A model generated the notes under the pieces. It was not told the origin of the DNA and made no database searches. It saw nothing but the letters and a program-made list of their open reading frames with translations. A program made the position numbers and the translations under genes. DNA of 64,000 nucleotides from Galeopsis tetrahit (taxonomy: Eukaryota; Streptophyta; Magnoliopsida; Lamiales; Lamiaceae), in assembly GCA_963675135.1 (NCBI GenBank), contig OY776133.1, forward strand, positions 35,675,494 to 35,739,493. Reading direction: 5' to 3'. This document shows positions 23,370-34,318 of this stretch, piece by piece; positions within the stretch are counted from its first letter, which is position 1, and the number at the start of each line of letters is the position of its first letter.

Positions 23370-25980
23370 TCAAAGATGAGAGTATCTCAAGGTCAGGACC
23401 TTAGTAAATATATCACCATTATAATTTTCAGTAGGTACGTATTCCAACTTCACTATGTTCTTCTCCACTAAATCTCTCATAAAATAATGCCTAATGCAAA
23501 TGTGTTTAGTGAGTGAGTGTTGTACTGAACTTTTAGAAATGTTTATGCACAAGTATTATCACAGAAAAATTGTAAGGATATCAATTTCAATTTCATAGGC
23601 ATGAAACATCTTGCTTAACCACAAGATTGTTTCCCATGTAGAAACATCCTCTACTCTTACTCTTTTTGTCATCTATATCTCATGCTCAATCTGCATCACT
23701 GTATCCAATCAATGTGTTGTTGGTGTCCTTAGTGTACCATATCCCAAGTTCACTTGTACCTGCATCAAACTTGATAATTCTTTTCAAAATATTCAGGTGA
23801 GAGTCCTTTGGATTAGATTGGTACCTAGCACAAACAAAAAAACACTATGCATAATATCTGGTCTATTAGAGGTTAGATAAAGTAAAATTCTTATCATGGA
23901 TCTATACAATGTTGGATCAACATTCTTACCAGCATTGCCTTTGCAAAGTTTCAAAGTAGACCTCATAGAAGTTTTCATTACTTTTTAACTTTCAAAACCA
24001 AACCTTTTAACCAAGTTCTTAGCATACTTACCTTGAGAGAAGAATATACCATCCTTACATTGCTTGATTTGAAGACCTAAAAAATAATTCAAGTCTCCAA
24101 CCATACTCATCTCAAATGTTGCAGTCATTGTCTCAACAAATTTGTTAACATTTTAACACAAGTTGAACCAAATACAATGTCATCAACATATATTTGAGTA
24201 ATAAGTAAATCTTCTCCAGTGTGCTTAATAAACAAAGTTATATCGGTTTCTCCTCTAACAAAAACGATCAGGGTATTGTGGATCTTCAAATCCTTTAAGT
24301 TGTTCAACATGTGCTTCTTCATTTCAAAATGTCATTTAGAAATGCAGCTTATACATCCATTTGATGAAGTTTAATGTCAATAAAACATGCAATTGCTAGC
24401 AATAATCTAATAGATTCTATCCTAACAACATGTGCAAAAATTTCATCAAAATCAATAACCTCAACTTGGGTGTAATCTTGTGCAACTAATCTAGTCTCAA
24501 TCCTAAAAAAAATGTTATCAAACTCATCAGTTTTGTTCTTAAAAATAAACTTTGTTCTCATGACATTAGTATAACTAAGTCTTAGAACAAATGTCCATAC
24601 TTCAAAGTTTTCAAACTGATTAAGTTCATCATGCATAGCATTTATCCAATTTTCATCAGTTAATGCCTCATTTAACATTTTTAGGTTCAATTTCAGAATA
24701 GTAACACTCTGCATTCACAACATTGCAAATAGAAGACATGCATATTGTTCTTACCACATCTACCTTATTTGATCTTACTCTTCCTCTTGTTTGCACTCCA
24801 ACTGTAGCATTACCTATGATCTGGTCAGAATGATGACTTTTCCCATTTCTTGAAGAAGGGTTCATTTTGGGAACATACTGATCATTCTGTAAAGGTACAA
24901 CTGACTGTTCTGTAGATGTTGACCCAAATGTGTTAACATTCGGTGCAACATTTTCAGACTTCAGTGTATTCTCAGAATTGTCAGTGACTTGTGATACCTC
25001 TTCTTCATCTTTGTCATCTGTAAGACCTTTATCATCATCAAACACAACAGTAACAGATTCTTGAACAGTGTTAGTCCTAAGGTTATAAACTCTATAAGCT
25101 TTACTATTTCTAGAATAGCCTAAAAAGAAACCTTATACTTTTAGAATCAAACTTATGAAGTTGATCCATATCATTCAGAATATAACACATACAACCAAAT
25201 ACATGAAAATACTTCACATTCGGTTTTATAATGTTCAAAATCTCATAAGGTGTTTGAATACTACCAGATCGAATATAAACTCCATTAATAATATGACATG
25301 ATGTATTCAATGCAACAACCTAAAATATCTCAGCAAGACATTTAGAAGTAAGCATGACTCTTATCATTTCTTGTAGAGTTATATTCTTTCTTTCAGCAAA
25401 GACATTCCGTTGTGGAGTTTTAGGAGATGAATATTCTTGCAAAATACCATTTTTATCACAAAAATCATTAAACATGCTATTTTCAAATTCCCTACCATGC
25501 ATGATCAGTTCTAATATGGCCAACTTTCAAGTTAAACACAATTTTGAACCTTTTATAGAGAACTTTAAATGCAGCAATTTAATGTTTCAGATATATCTCT
25601 TAAAAACTCAATCTAGGTAAATTTAGAAAAATCATCTACCACAACTAAAGAATATATTTTGCCTCCAATGCTTTCAGTTTTCATAGGACATATTATAATC
25701 CATGTGCAACAATTCTAAACATTGATGTGTAGAACAATGTGACAACATTTTATGCAACATTCTTACCTGCTTACCTTTCTGGCATAATCCACATACAGTA
25801 GTACTCTGAAACTTCTGTTTTGGTAATCCTTTTCACTGTATCAACTTTGATTAGTCTCTTCACTGATATATAATGTGCATGTCCCAATTTTTGATGCAAT
25901 AAGACATTTTCATCATTCTTTGACAAATTACACACATTTGTTCCAATGAGATAATAATTATCTACTGCCCTAGACAATTT
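23370..25980 (-). pseudogene. Copia-1 pol remnants: integrase, RT, RNase H
   Basis: Minus-strand fragments read in Copia order. VLLHQKLGHAHYISVKRL (25771-25977) is the GAG-pre-integrase motif. Integrase core pieces include NGILQEYSSPKTPQRN (25320-25523). RT starts with ENWINAMHDELNQFENFEVW (24349-24714), and the catalytic YVDD is at 24179-24190 within IYVDDIVFGST. RNase H pieces include VDPTLYRSMI (23793-23978) and HICIRHYFMRDLVEKNIVKL (23370-23552). Frame changes and stops between all blocks make it non-functional. It is clearly more decayed than the near-identical LTRs would suggest. Confidence 0.88.
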
Positions 25981-26679
25981 TCATATTCATTAAGAACATA
26001 TACATGATTATTTGTCAAATTTTACATGCATATTATCATCACAAAGTTGACTAATACTAATCAAATCAGCAAGCAAGCCATCAAAATGTAAAACATTTTT
26101 TAAGCTCAGGAAAACCTTCAACATTCAAAGTTCCTTTTCCTATTGTCCTTTCGAACAACCACCATATGTAACATTACCATCATTCAAGGTCACATAATCA
26201 GATAAGTAGTCAATTTGTCCTGTCATATGTCTAGAACAACAACTATAAAAAATACCATTGACCAAGTAAACATGCTTTCAAGGAAGTGTGAACAGCATTA
26301 CAAGTAACATCAGATTTCCATGCAGATTTCAGAAAATGTTTCATAGGATGTGATATCTTTTTAGGCAATTTTCTCATATCTCAGATCATCAAACATTTGC
26401 ATGCAGTAAGGACAAATATGATCAATTTTCGAAAAAATAATGACTTACAAACTTCTTTTCAATGTTTTTTGACTTTGTGAAAATCTGTTTGTGCAGATGT
26501 TGCAACATATGTTTTAACATTTGCCTTCACAAACTTCACAGTATATTCAAAATTCTTAGAAAATAGAAGTAGTTTCACTATCATAACGTATACCACAATT
26601 ATCAGATTTACCAATAGCTATAACATATATCAGAAGCACTCATAGAAAATTTTATGAAACTTAAAGTAGAGGTGATCAA

Positions 26680-27075
26680 TTTCTCCTTCAGTTTACAAAC
26701 TTCAAAAATCTCTTCTGGAATGTATGACTTCTAGCTTGGTAATTGTTCCTTTCAGATTCACATTCTCTTTATTCAAAGAATTAAGAGTGAGTTTCTGAGA
26801 GTTACAATCATCTAACAACTTTTGGTATTTAGAATCATCAATCCTTATGCCTGCATCATCAACAAACCCATTAAAACAATTCAAATCTAGGTGACTCTGT
26901 TTTGATGTTACCATAAAGTTTATGACATTAGGTGCAACATCAGAATCTGTATCATCCAGATCATCATATAAAGAATTATCATAATCAATCTTAGTATGAA
27001 AAGTGAATTCAACATCATCAGATTCATCAAATTCATCATCTGATTCATCATTTAAACACTAAAAACACTAAAATC
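26680..27075 (-). pseudogene. Copia-1 gag tail fused to 5' LTR
   Basis: The minus-strand reading contains acidic DESDDEF-like stretches and a coiled-coil-like KLLDDCNSQKLTLNSLNKEN segment (26702-26914). Such segments occur between the gag core and the protease in SIRE-like polyproteins. It abuts the 5' LTR at 27075/27076 with no leader, PBS or gag core, which marks a large deletion. Confidence 0.65.
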
Positions 27076-27881
27076 TTGTACTAAATGTTGTGACAATTGG
27101 TACAACACTGACTCTAACAGAATATCAGAAATTAAGATTGACACAGCGGAAGACTTGAAACACTAAAAACAAACGTGACACAATGGAAATAATTTTTAAC
27201 ATAGATTTTATAAATAAAAATCTATGCTAGCCTTACGGCGAAATTCAATACTTATCTTCAAGTACAAATGTTGTGTGAAATGTTACAGCATTAACATTCA
27301 CAACAGAAACTACAAACGAGGCAGGTGCCTTGTTCTAAAAACGAACTAAGTGTATAAGGTATACACTGTCGAAATGCCTAGTCTATCTAATGATTACACT
27401 CTCAATAGATAAGAAGACACACAGCCATACGGGTGGGATACGAACGTATGAACTAAATGGTAAAACTACTGGCCACAATTCCTAACAGGGATATACGCTC
27501 GGTCTAGGAAGTTGATCGAATAGAGTACACTGATTTGAGAAGCCTTCCATCGGTATTTATAGTAGTGGGGTGCTGATTCTAGAGGCTTCCACAATGAGAT
27601 CCTATTTTTTAGGAACTCAACTTCCATGATCTTTTTAGATCCTTCTTGAATGCTCCAGGTCGTTCTAAATGGTTCCAGGCTGTTCTAGCATGTTCTTCAA
27701 TGTTCTGGAATCTTCCAGGTTCCAGATCCTTGTAGAAGCTTCTAGATCCTGCCAGAAATGCGACAACATTTAGATCAACATTTAATGTAGCATTTCAGAA
27801 AAGACTTAGAAAAAATCTCGGAAGGTCAAATTAAGATGTTGTTGATAATGTTAAGGCATTTAAGAGTTAACAACATCTACA
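27076..27881 (-). repeat. Copia-1 5' LTR
   Basis: Near-identical partner of the LTR at 18313-19117; the differences seen by eye include AAGTGCC/AGGTGCC and TTTCAAAC/TCCTAAC. Transcription would run leftward from here. Confidence 0.9.
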
Positions 27882-27989
27882 AATATTAAAAGAAAAAATA
27901 AAAGAGTTACTTGTCAAAGTGGGGGTGTCCAGCAATGGTTGCCTGCCCACCTGGGCTCAATTCCCACATGGACCAATTAAATGGTCATT

Positions 27990-28105
27990 TAAATAGTTGG
28001 GGGGAGAGGGTGTTTGCGGGGTGGGGTGGGGTGGGTATGGGGGGAGGGTTCGGTCGGTGGGTTCAGGTTGGGTTGGTGGGTGTGGGTCGGTGGGTGTAAG
28101 CTACA
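27990..28105. repeat. G-rich degenerate GGGTNGG repeat
   Basis: The plus strand has more than ten runs of three or more G within about 110 bp (GGGGAGAGGG, GGGGTGGGGTGGG, GGGTTGG and so on). It lies between Copia 1 and the solo LTR inside CACTA element 1 and has the composition of a G-quadruplex-forming tract. Confidence 0.75.
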
Positions 28106-28291
28106 GATTTACAGTCGGTAAAATGTATTTTTTGTAAAACGGGTCATTAATTGTTTAGATACAGAAAAATGAATTCTTGACCCGGATGTAAAACGGAATG
28201 TTCATCGTTTAGATATGAAAAAAAAATAGTTTCAAATTCGTCCCTTATTAGAAACAGAATTTACAAAACCGTTCATGACATTAAATACCAT

Positions 28292-29857
28292 TGTTGGTCC
28301 CAAAACAAGTAGGTGCCTTAGATCAGATGAGACGTTGAAGAGAGTTATATACTCAGACATCTATATGCAGATACTGATTGCTGAATTCAGCTCGTTAGTT
28401 TGAGAGCTATCTTAATTGCTATGGGTGCGGAAATTTGTAGGCCCTAAGTGTTTAGACTCGTGGGAGTTTTATGAAAACCTTTTGAAATAAGAACCTTTAG
28501 AAACACTGCAAGTTTGTCAGCTGACTTGATGTCAACTAATTTGAAACAACAAATTCTTGAGAAGAAACAAACAATGCAAGTATGAATGCCAATAAAATGA
28601 ATGTTGAAAGTAAGAATAAGCAATAAGAACACAGAGGTTTATAGTGGTCCGGATCTCAATATCCTACGTCCACTCTCTCTAATCAGATAGAGAAATTCAC
28701 TATCTTGCTACTTTATAATCCCAAGAGAAGACTTTCGATCAAGAACCTCAAGTACTTTCTGAGGCTACGGATCTGTTTGTTGGTGAGGTAACAAACAACC
28801 TTTACAATGGTTAATACCAATAAATGAAAGTATGTGTGTAACCAACTAGTTCTAAGCTCTAAAGATTTGATTCTTTAAACTGGCTTAGGATCGGAAACTT
28901 AGAGCACTTAAAGGTTAGATAACTTTGTAGGCTCTAAAGAACTCGAACACTTAGAATATTTCTCGAAACTTGGCTGTTCTTGATATCAACTTGAATGTGT
29001 ATGGAGTTCTTGCTTGTAGGGTTTCCGGTACCTTGTTCCAAAGAACAAGTGTTGTATTTATAGAGTGATTTGTGCTAAAAAACTAGCCGTTGCAACAAAT
29101 CTTTCTAAGTATGGTTGCCATCTTCATAGGAATGGTGTTTGTAGAATTTTTGGTACGATATTGCCTTAAGAAGCAATGTGCATTAAATGCTCTGTACTCC
29201 TTCTGCAGGTCTCTTGTACGACCTACTAAGCTGTCAACTTCATAGCTTCGTGTTGATGTCTCATTGGTCCATATCAGCTTGGTAGTTGAGAGTTGTCTTG
29301 TCTTCTGGTTAGAGCAATTCAGAACTTAATCCGACATTCTCTTTGTCTTCTGTTTTACATGCCTTTATCATCTGACTTAGTTTCTCATAAATGAACTAAC
29401 ACTTGTGAAGGTGTTTTATTCATAAATGCTAAGTGCGCTTCGACTTGAATGCTCTTTTAGGCTTGCTTAGACAAGATACAAATGATTTCATATCTGTTGA
29501 GTTGTCTTCTGAATTTCGATTGCAGATTATCATATAGATCATCCAATCTACAAGGTATATAATAACCTTTAGATCATGATTTACTAATGAACTCTTGAAA
29601 TCTTCTAGTCTTCTGCTTTCTTCTTGATAGGCTTCAATGGAGTATACAGATGAGTAATCAACTGACATTTACACAGCTGATTCTCAGACTAGAATAAGAA
29701 ACAATTACATTACTTCTAAGCTTTATAATTCAGCTTAGGAACCTTAGTTCTAGATCACGACTTATCAATCTAACCTGTACTCTACTGATCTGATTTTGGC
29801 CATCAAAACTAAACTATTAATTGCCATCAGATTAGGGGCTGGATGAATATCCCAACA
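28292..29857 (-). mobile_element. SIRE-type solo LTR (1,566 bp), TSD ACCAT
   Basis: It starts TGTTGGTCCCAAAAC and ends GAATATCCCAACA, flanked by perfect ACCAT copies (28287-28291 and 29858-29862). The ends and internal motifs (ACACAGAGGTTTATAGTGGT, TTTTGGCCATCAAAAC) are shared with the LTRs of Copia 2, so it is a related SIRE-like family. No internal region remains, implying LTR-LTR recombination. The strand is assigned by comparison with Copia 2. Confidence 0.93.
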
Positions 29858-29976
29858 ACCATGTGATTAGGAACGGATAAAAAATAGTTTCAAAATTCGT
29901 TTCTAACATGTTTAGATACCATTTTTATGGTATTTAATTCGTCTCAAAATCTCAGTTTTTTTTTTTTTTTTTTTTT

Positions 29977-30328
29977 GGGTTAATTGCAAATTAAATCACC
30001 ACCTTTCCCTGGATTGCAATTTAATCTAAACTTTTGAATAATTGCAAATAAAATCATCACCTTTCAATATTGTTGCAATTTAGACTTCTAGACAATTTCA
30101 TTTGTGCTCGAATTTGACGTTTCGAGATTAGATCGAAATAAAAAACAATGTTGTTTCATTAAGGAGGTGTCACATCAGCCAACCACGTTAGATTTGAGCA
30201 AAAATGAGACTATTAAGAAGTTTAAATTACAACAATATTTAAAGGTGGTGATTTTATTTGCAATTATTTAAAAGTTTAGATTAAATTGCAATCTAGTGAA
30301 AGGTGGTGATTTAATTTGCAATTAATCC
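29977..30328. mobile_element. MITE with about 115-bp TIRs (352 bp) in a poly(T) tract
   Basis: The left arm GGGTTAATTGCAAATTAAAT pairs almost perfectly with the right arm over about 115 bp, leaving a short loop around 30090-30215. Both flanks are T-runs longer than 9 bp, consistent with a 9-bp all-T target duplication as made by MULEs. It lies in the terminal T-run of CACTA element 1. Confidence 0.88.
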
Positions 30329-30623
30329 TTTTTTTTTTGTAGTGTGTCTCATATGTAGTCAACGGATTATGTAGACTCACAAGAACCTGGTCACTTAGCT
30401 AAACGCACAAGATAATCAAAGATTAACTTCAAAACAAAAATGATAATACCAATAAATTTAAAGTGGTCCGTTCAAGATTTTAAGTATTGAAAACCTCCGG
30501 CGATTGTGGAGGTGGTTACAATAGGGTTCTTGCAAATCTTGAATGATGGCGGCTGACGGTGACATGGACAAGATTGCGGCGCTGAAGGGATTATGCTCTG
30601 CACTACCATAGCTGCGGGATTTC

Positions 30624-31847
30624 TTGAATGATCGGTCCTTAGAAAAACCATCCTCACGAAGGCCCAATGTCTCCTACAAAGATGCCCTCGTGCCGTTGCG
30701 GAACGACCCTGGTAATTTCGATTGGGAGGCGGATCTCAATCGGCCAATCCACATGCCGATTAGGAAAGGAGATGTGATAAGCATAACAATAGATGAGGTC
30801 GAGTATGCGGAAAGGGTTAGAACTTGCATTTCAACTTTCATTGGAAGGCTCACGAATGCGAAGGACAAACCTTGGCCGTTGGCGGAACTGAAGGATGCCC
30901 TTGCGCAAATCTGGGGGATTAGAGGGTTTTGGCGACTAATACCTCTCGACCTTGGGTATTATAACATCAGTTTTGACGGAGAAGATGATCGAAACCTTGC
31001 AACCAGGCGTTCAAGTTGGGCACTTAATCCAGGAGTTTTCAGATTGTCAAAGTTGGTCAAAGATTTCAATCCGTACAAGGCTAACACCTCCATTGCGCAA
31101 ATGTGGGTGCGGATTTATGAACTGCCTTTTGAGTATTGGACCGAGTCGCTAATCACTGGAATGGCCTACTCCTTGGGATCACCTATGAAAATTGATGCTC
31201 GCTCGCTTGATGGCTCGATGAGGCATTTCATAAGAGTATTGGTTGAGATAGATTTTTCAAAGGAAAAACTTGAGAGAATCCAGATTGAAAGGAATGGTCA
31301 TACTTCTTTTGCACACTTCAAATATGAAAACCCACCTTCTTTCTGTAGGCACTGCTCAATAGTTGGCCACTCATGGGAGAATTGCAATAAACGGTCGTTG
31401 ACTGATTGTCCGGCAACAGACAAAGACAAAGACAAAATGGACGGATTCATGAAAAGGCGTCGACAAAAACATAGACGACGGCAACCCCCAGTGGAGAAGG
31501 CTTTTTCTCCTGAGCCGAGTAAAAAAAACAGCTTCGCCCCTCATGATGGAGCTTTGGAGAATGGGAATCACACCCCAGAGGAAGAGAGGGAATCGGACAA
31601 GGAGGGGATAAGTATGGAAACTTCAGCCACTACAAACGTGGAGGGACAGCGACCGAGACTCAGATCAGTCGTTTGTGTGCCAGAGGAAACGGAGGTGGTG
31701 AAAGATCTATCACACCTGTTGGAAGAGTCCCTTAGAGCGGCAATGGAGCAGGAGAAAGCTAGACACTCTAAGGCAAAGATTGTCCCAGTGGAGAACTCAC
31801 GGTCCCCAAAATTCAGAAGTATGGCAAATGCAGCTTATGAACGTTAG
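30624..31847 (+). CDS. LINE ORF1 protein, 407 aa (DUF4283 plus zinc knuckle)
   Basis: RNA-binding chaperone-like protein of plant L1 elements. Residues about 50-190 match the DUF4283 fold, with a LKDALAQIWGIRGFWRLIPL core and WVRIYELPFEYWT. A CCHC zinc knuckle, CRHCSIVGHSWENC, follows at about residue 242. The C-terminal 140 residues are basic then acidic, with KRRRQKHRRR and EEERESDKEG. The frame is uninterrupted from the ATG at 30624, 147 bp after the element's 5' end. This intactness contrasts with the broken ORF2 and suggests recent insertion or selection for ORF1. Confidence 0.88.
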   Translation: MNDRSLEKPSSRRPNVSYKDALVPLRNDPGNFDWEADLNRPIHMPIRKGDVISITIDEVEYAERVRTCISTFIGRLTNAKDKPWPLAELKDALAQIWGIRGFWRLIPLDLGYYNISFDGEDDRNLATRRSSWALNPGVFRLSKLVKDFNPYKANTSIAQMWVRIYELPFEYWTESLITGMAYSLGSPMKIDARSLDGSMRHFIRVLVEIDFSKEKLERIQIERNGHTSFAHFKYENPPSFCRHCSIVGHSWENCNKRSLTDCPATDKDKDKMDGFMKRRRQKHRRRQPPVEKAFSPEPSKKNSFAPHDGALENGNHTPEEERESDKEGISMETSATTNVEGQRPRLRSVVCVPEETEVVKDLSHLLEESLRAAMEQEKARHSKAKIVPVENSRSPKFRSMANAAYER

Positions 31848-31925
31848 GGAGATGTTGAAACTTCGGACTTTGAAGGATCCGAATCAAACCATGAACCGTC
31901 GAAGCACGGTTATGCTAGTTCATTT

Positions 31926-32972
31926 TTGGAACATTCAAGGTGTGGGAATCCTGATTCCCAAAACCTTCTTCAAAGTCACTGTCGCAATCGTCACATTGAC
32001 TTTTTAGTTGTAGTTGAGCCAAAAGTATGCCTCTCCAGTGTTGATATGAGATATTGGAATTCTTTGGGCTTTGTTTTTTGTTGTGAGAATGAGCGCGTGG
32101 AAATGCGACCGAATATTTGGGTTTTCTGTAAGGCGTACGTTCTGCAATACACGACACTGTGTTTCTCATCAGACCAGATTATCGTTCTTCGCACGACAAT
32201 GCGTAACTCCACTTTCCATCTGGGCATGGTCCATGCTGCATCGGACCCGTACAATCGGCGGGCACTATGGCATGACATATTGAACCTACACATACCCTCA
32301 TTATGTCTGATTAGAGACTTTAATGCAGTAATGGGTGCCCATGAACATATGGGGCTTTCACATCCTAGGTCATCTGCATGCCGAGAGTTCCGAGAATTTG
32401 TAGCGAAAGGAGGCTTCTTGGACGTAGAGGGCCCCAAATATACGTGGCCAGTGCTCCGGAAGGATGGGTGTATAGTTGCTTCTCGCCTGGACAGAGTTCT
32501 GACTTCCACGGAGTTCATGGAAATCTGGTCAGCAGTCTTGGTTTCGACACTAACAAGAGCCTCCTCGGATCATCACCCAATCTTGTTAGAATGTGCTATG
32601 GGATATCGACACCAGGCGTCCCCTTTCCGATTTCAGAAAATGTGGCTGAGCGACTCTAGATGTTTGGAAGTGATCCGCGACTCATGGCAGGGGTTCTTGC
32701 CAACACCAGATCCAATTTCATTGGTTAAACTAAAGTTGAAGAAGGTGAAGAATGGCCCAAGACAGTGGAATAGGGATGTATTCCGCAACATTCACGCACG
32801 GGTTGAGGAAACTAAGCAGCGGCTTCTATTGCTTCAATGTAAAATTGGTATGGAGGGCTACTCAGAGGAAATGGCTAAAGAGGAGATTGAGGCAACAATA
32901 ACTCTAAACATATTTTTGAGACAACAACAAACACCTATTTGCGCAGAAAAATTGAATCACTTGGCTAAGTGA
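31926..32972 (+). pseudogene. LINE ORF2 N-terminus: endonuclease domain
   Basis: 348 residues read from MEHSRCGNPDSQ to a stop at 32970-32972. Endonuclease landmarks are in order: the WNIQGVG-like start, FLVVVEPKV (catalytic Glu), LIRDFNAVMGAHEH (the GDFN motif, here RDFN), a KYTWPVLRKDG block, VASRLDRVL and ASSDHHPILL (the SDH catalytic block). The catalytic-region residue G is replaced by R in RDFN. Beyond the stop, a WLSDGDRNTKFFH connector continues in another frame, then homology is lost where the RT was deleted. The endonuclease would nick the target DNA if translated. Confidence 0.85.
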
Positions 32973-33084
32973 TGGAGACCGAAACACCAAATTTTTCCAC
33001 TAAAATTGTTGCGGACATTGAAAATTATTTATGCACCACGGATGGGGATGTGCAAATCTGACCAGCCTCAAAGCACAGAAATCT

Positions 33085-33490
33085 AACAGCAAAATTAGCT
33101 TATGAACAGCTTCGCCTGAAATTCCCAATTGTAAGTTGGGGTGTTTGGGTCTGGGCGCCTTTCATCCCGCTGAGACGCTCGATGGTGGCATGGAGGTTGA
33201 TTCATGGGAAGCTGCCAACGTGGGAGCATGTGCGTAAATTGGGAATCATGGGCCCGGGAATCTGCCCTTTATGCAAAGCAGGGGAGGAGAATATAGATCA
33301 CCTTTTTGGAAGTTGTACTCACTTCAAACACGTGATGGAAAGGATCACAAACATTTTTCAAGTGCGAATCAACATGGATGGGGGTTTTCTAGATTGGTTT
33401 TTGCAGGCAATGAGGGTCAAACGCAGCCCACAACTCACAGACCTATGGAAGCTAGCGCTGATGTCGCTAATATGGCAAATATGACATTTT
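33085..33490 (+). pseudogene. LINE zf-RVT (zinc-binding) region
   Basis: Reading across frames gives WAPFIPLRRSMVAWRLIHGK, then PTWEHVRKLGIMGPGICPLC and ENIDHLFGSCTHFKHV. This is the zf-RVT domain that follows RT in plant L1 ORF2 and supplies the C-x2-C...H-x4-C ligands. The preceding RT palm is absent, so the domain stands 100 bp after the endonuclease connector. A second copy of part of it lies at 33980-34197. Confidence 0.85.
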
Positions 33491-33560
33491 AGAAATGAAG
33501 CAATCTTCAACAATATTGGCACAATACCTGAAGCAACAAGAGTGGCAGTCTGGGCTTTAA

Positions 33561-33979
33561 TTGGTGAGAAAAGTTTTGAAAAAAATGGGTACAATGCACA
33601 ACACGGTGCACGACCTCGGGGTGCTCAAAGCATTTCGAATTAAAAGGAATCTGAGAAAGGCGCCCACAGTCTTGATGGTTCGGTGGAGGCCGCCGCAAAC
33701 AAGCACCATTAAGGTGAATGTAGATGGGGCAGCATCGGGCGCGCCCGGAGTGATAAAGGGAGCTGTTGTATATCGAAACCACTTAGGAGCCTTCCTAGGC
33801 GCCTTCTCCATGAGTCACGGACGGGGAATGGCGTACAAAGTTGAAGCATTCACCGTCTTACATGCAATCCAGCAAGAAGCCAATAACGGATGGAATAATA
33901 TATGGTTGGAATCAAATTGGACATATGTGGTAAATATTTTAACGGGGACGAAGCCGGAAATTCCGTGGAGATTGAAAGC
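33561..33979 (+). pseudogene. LINE RNase H-like domain
   Basis: STIKVNVDGAASGAPGVIKG, FLGAFSMSHGRGMAYKVEAF and NNIWLESNWTYVV are the strands of the RVT_3-type RNase H. DG, E and ES residues are in place, but LES is followed by NW rather than the usual D-S. The frame is open for 146 residues but then reads into the duplicated zf-RVT segment at 33980, so the end is chimeric. Confidence 0.82.
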
Positions 33980-34318
33980 TCGATGGTGGCATGGAGGTTG
34001 ATTCATGGGAAGCTGCCAACGTGGGAGCATGTGCGTAAATTGGGAATCATGGGCCCGGGAATCTGCCCTTTATGCAAAGCAGGGGAGGAGAATATAGATC
34101 ACCTTTTTGGAAGTTGTACTCACTTCAAACACGTGATGGAAAGGATCACAAACATTTTTCAAGTGCGAATCAACATGGATGGGGGTTTTCTAGATTAGGT
34201 CTGGGCGCCTTTCATCCCGCTGAGACGCTCGATGGTGGCATGGAGGTTGATTCCGTTGGACATATGTGGTAAATATTTTAACGGGGACGAAGCCGGAAAT
34301 TCCGTGGAGATTGAAAGC
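33980..34318 (+). repeat. Mosaic of duplicated LINE segments
   Basis: 33980-34197 repeats 33178-33395 (zf-RVT). 34199-34252 repeats 33150-33203. 34255-34318 repeats 33916-33979 (end of RNase H). After that the normal LINE sequence resumes. Each copy looks identical or nearly so. Junctions show 0-2 bp of microhomology or single-base insertions. The pattern fits serial template switching. Confidence 0.88.

Larger units (their letters stand above)
18313..27881 (-). mobile_element. Copia LTR retrotransposon 1 (9.6 kb), PBS-less deletion derivative
   Basis: LTRs of about 805 bp (18313-19117 and 27076-27881) begin TGTACTAAATG and end CATCTACA, differing at only a handful of sites. The flanks AATGT and AATAT are a near-match 5-bp TSD. 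The coding remnants lie on the minus strand, so the transcriptional 5' LTR is the right one. From there the order is gag tail, integrase, RT and RNase H, which is Copia order, then a 4-kb 3' region before a polypurine tract. No tRNA-Met primer site follows the 5' LTR; it runs straight into a late gag segment, so the 5' end of the internal region is deleted. It lies inside CACTA element 1. Confidence 0.9.
15554..30344. mobile_element. CACTA element 1, non-autonomous, heavily nested
   Basis: The left end reads CACTACAAAAAAAAAGTCTG and the right end TTTTTTTTTGTAGTG. The 3-bp TSD TGT is present on both sides (15551-15553 and 30345-30347). The first 28 bp pair with the reverse complement of the right end apart from a few mismatches, once the MITE at 29977-30328, which sits in the terminal T-run, is removed. 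GATACGG/CTGTCTC-type subterminal motifs occur inside both ends. The 14.8-kb span contains at least six later insertions. Without them only about 1.5-2 kb of CACTA sequence remains and no transposase, so it is a small non-autonomous element. Pairing of these two ends is inferred from the TSD and TIR. Confidence 0.75.

Noticed and set aside
31991..32518. 175-codon minus-strand frame
   Set aside because: Antisense shadow of the LINE endonuclease coding sequence.
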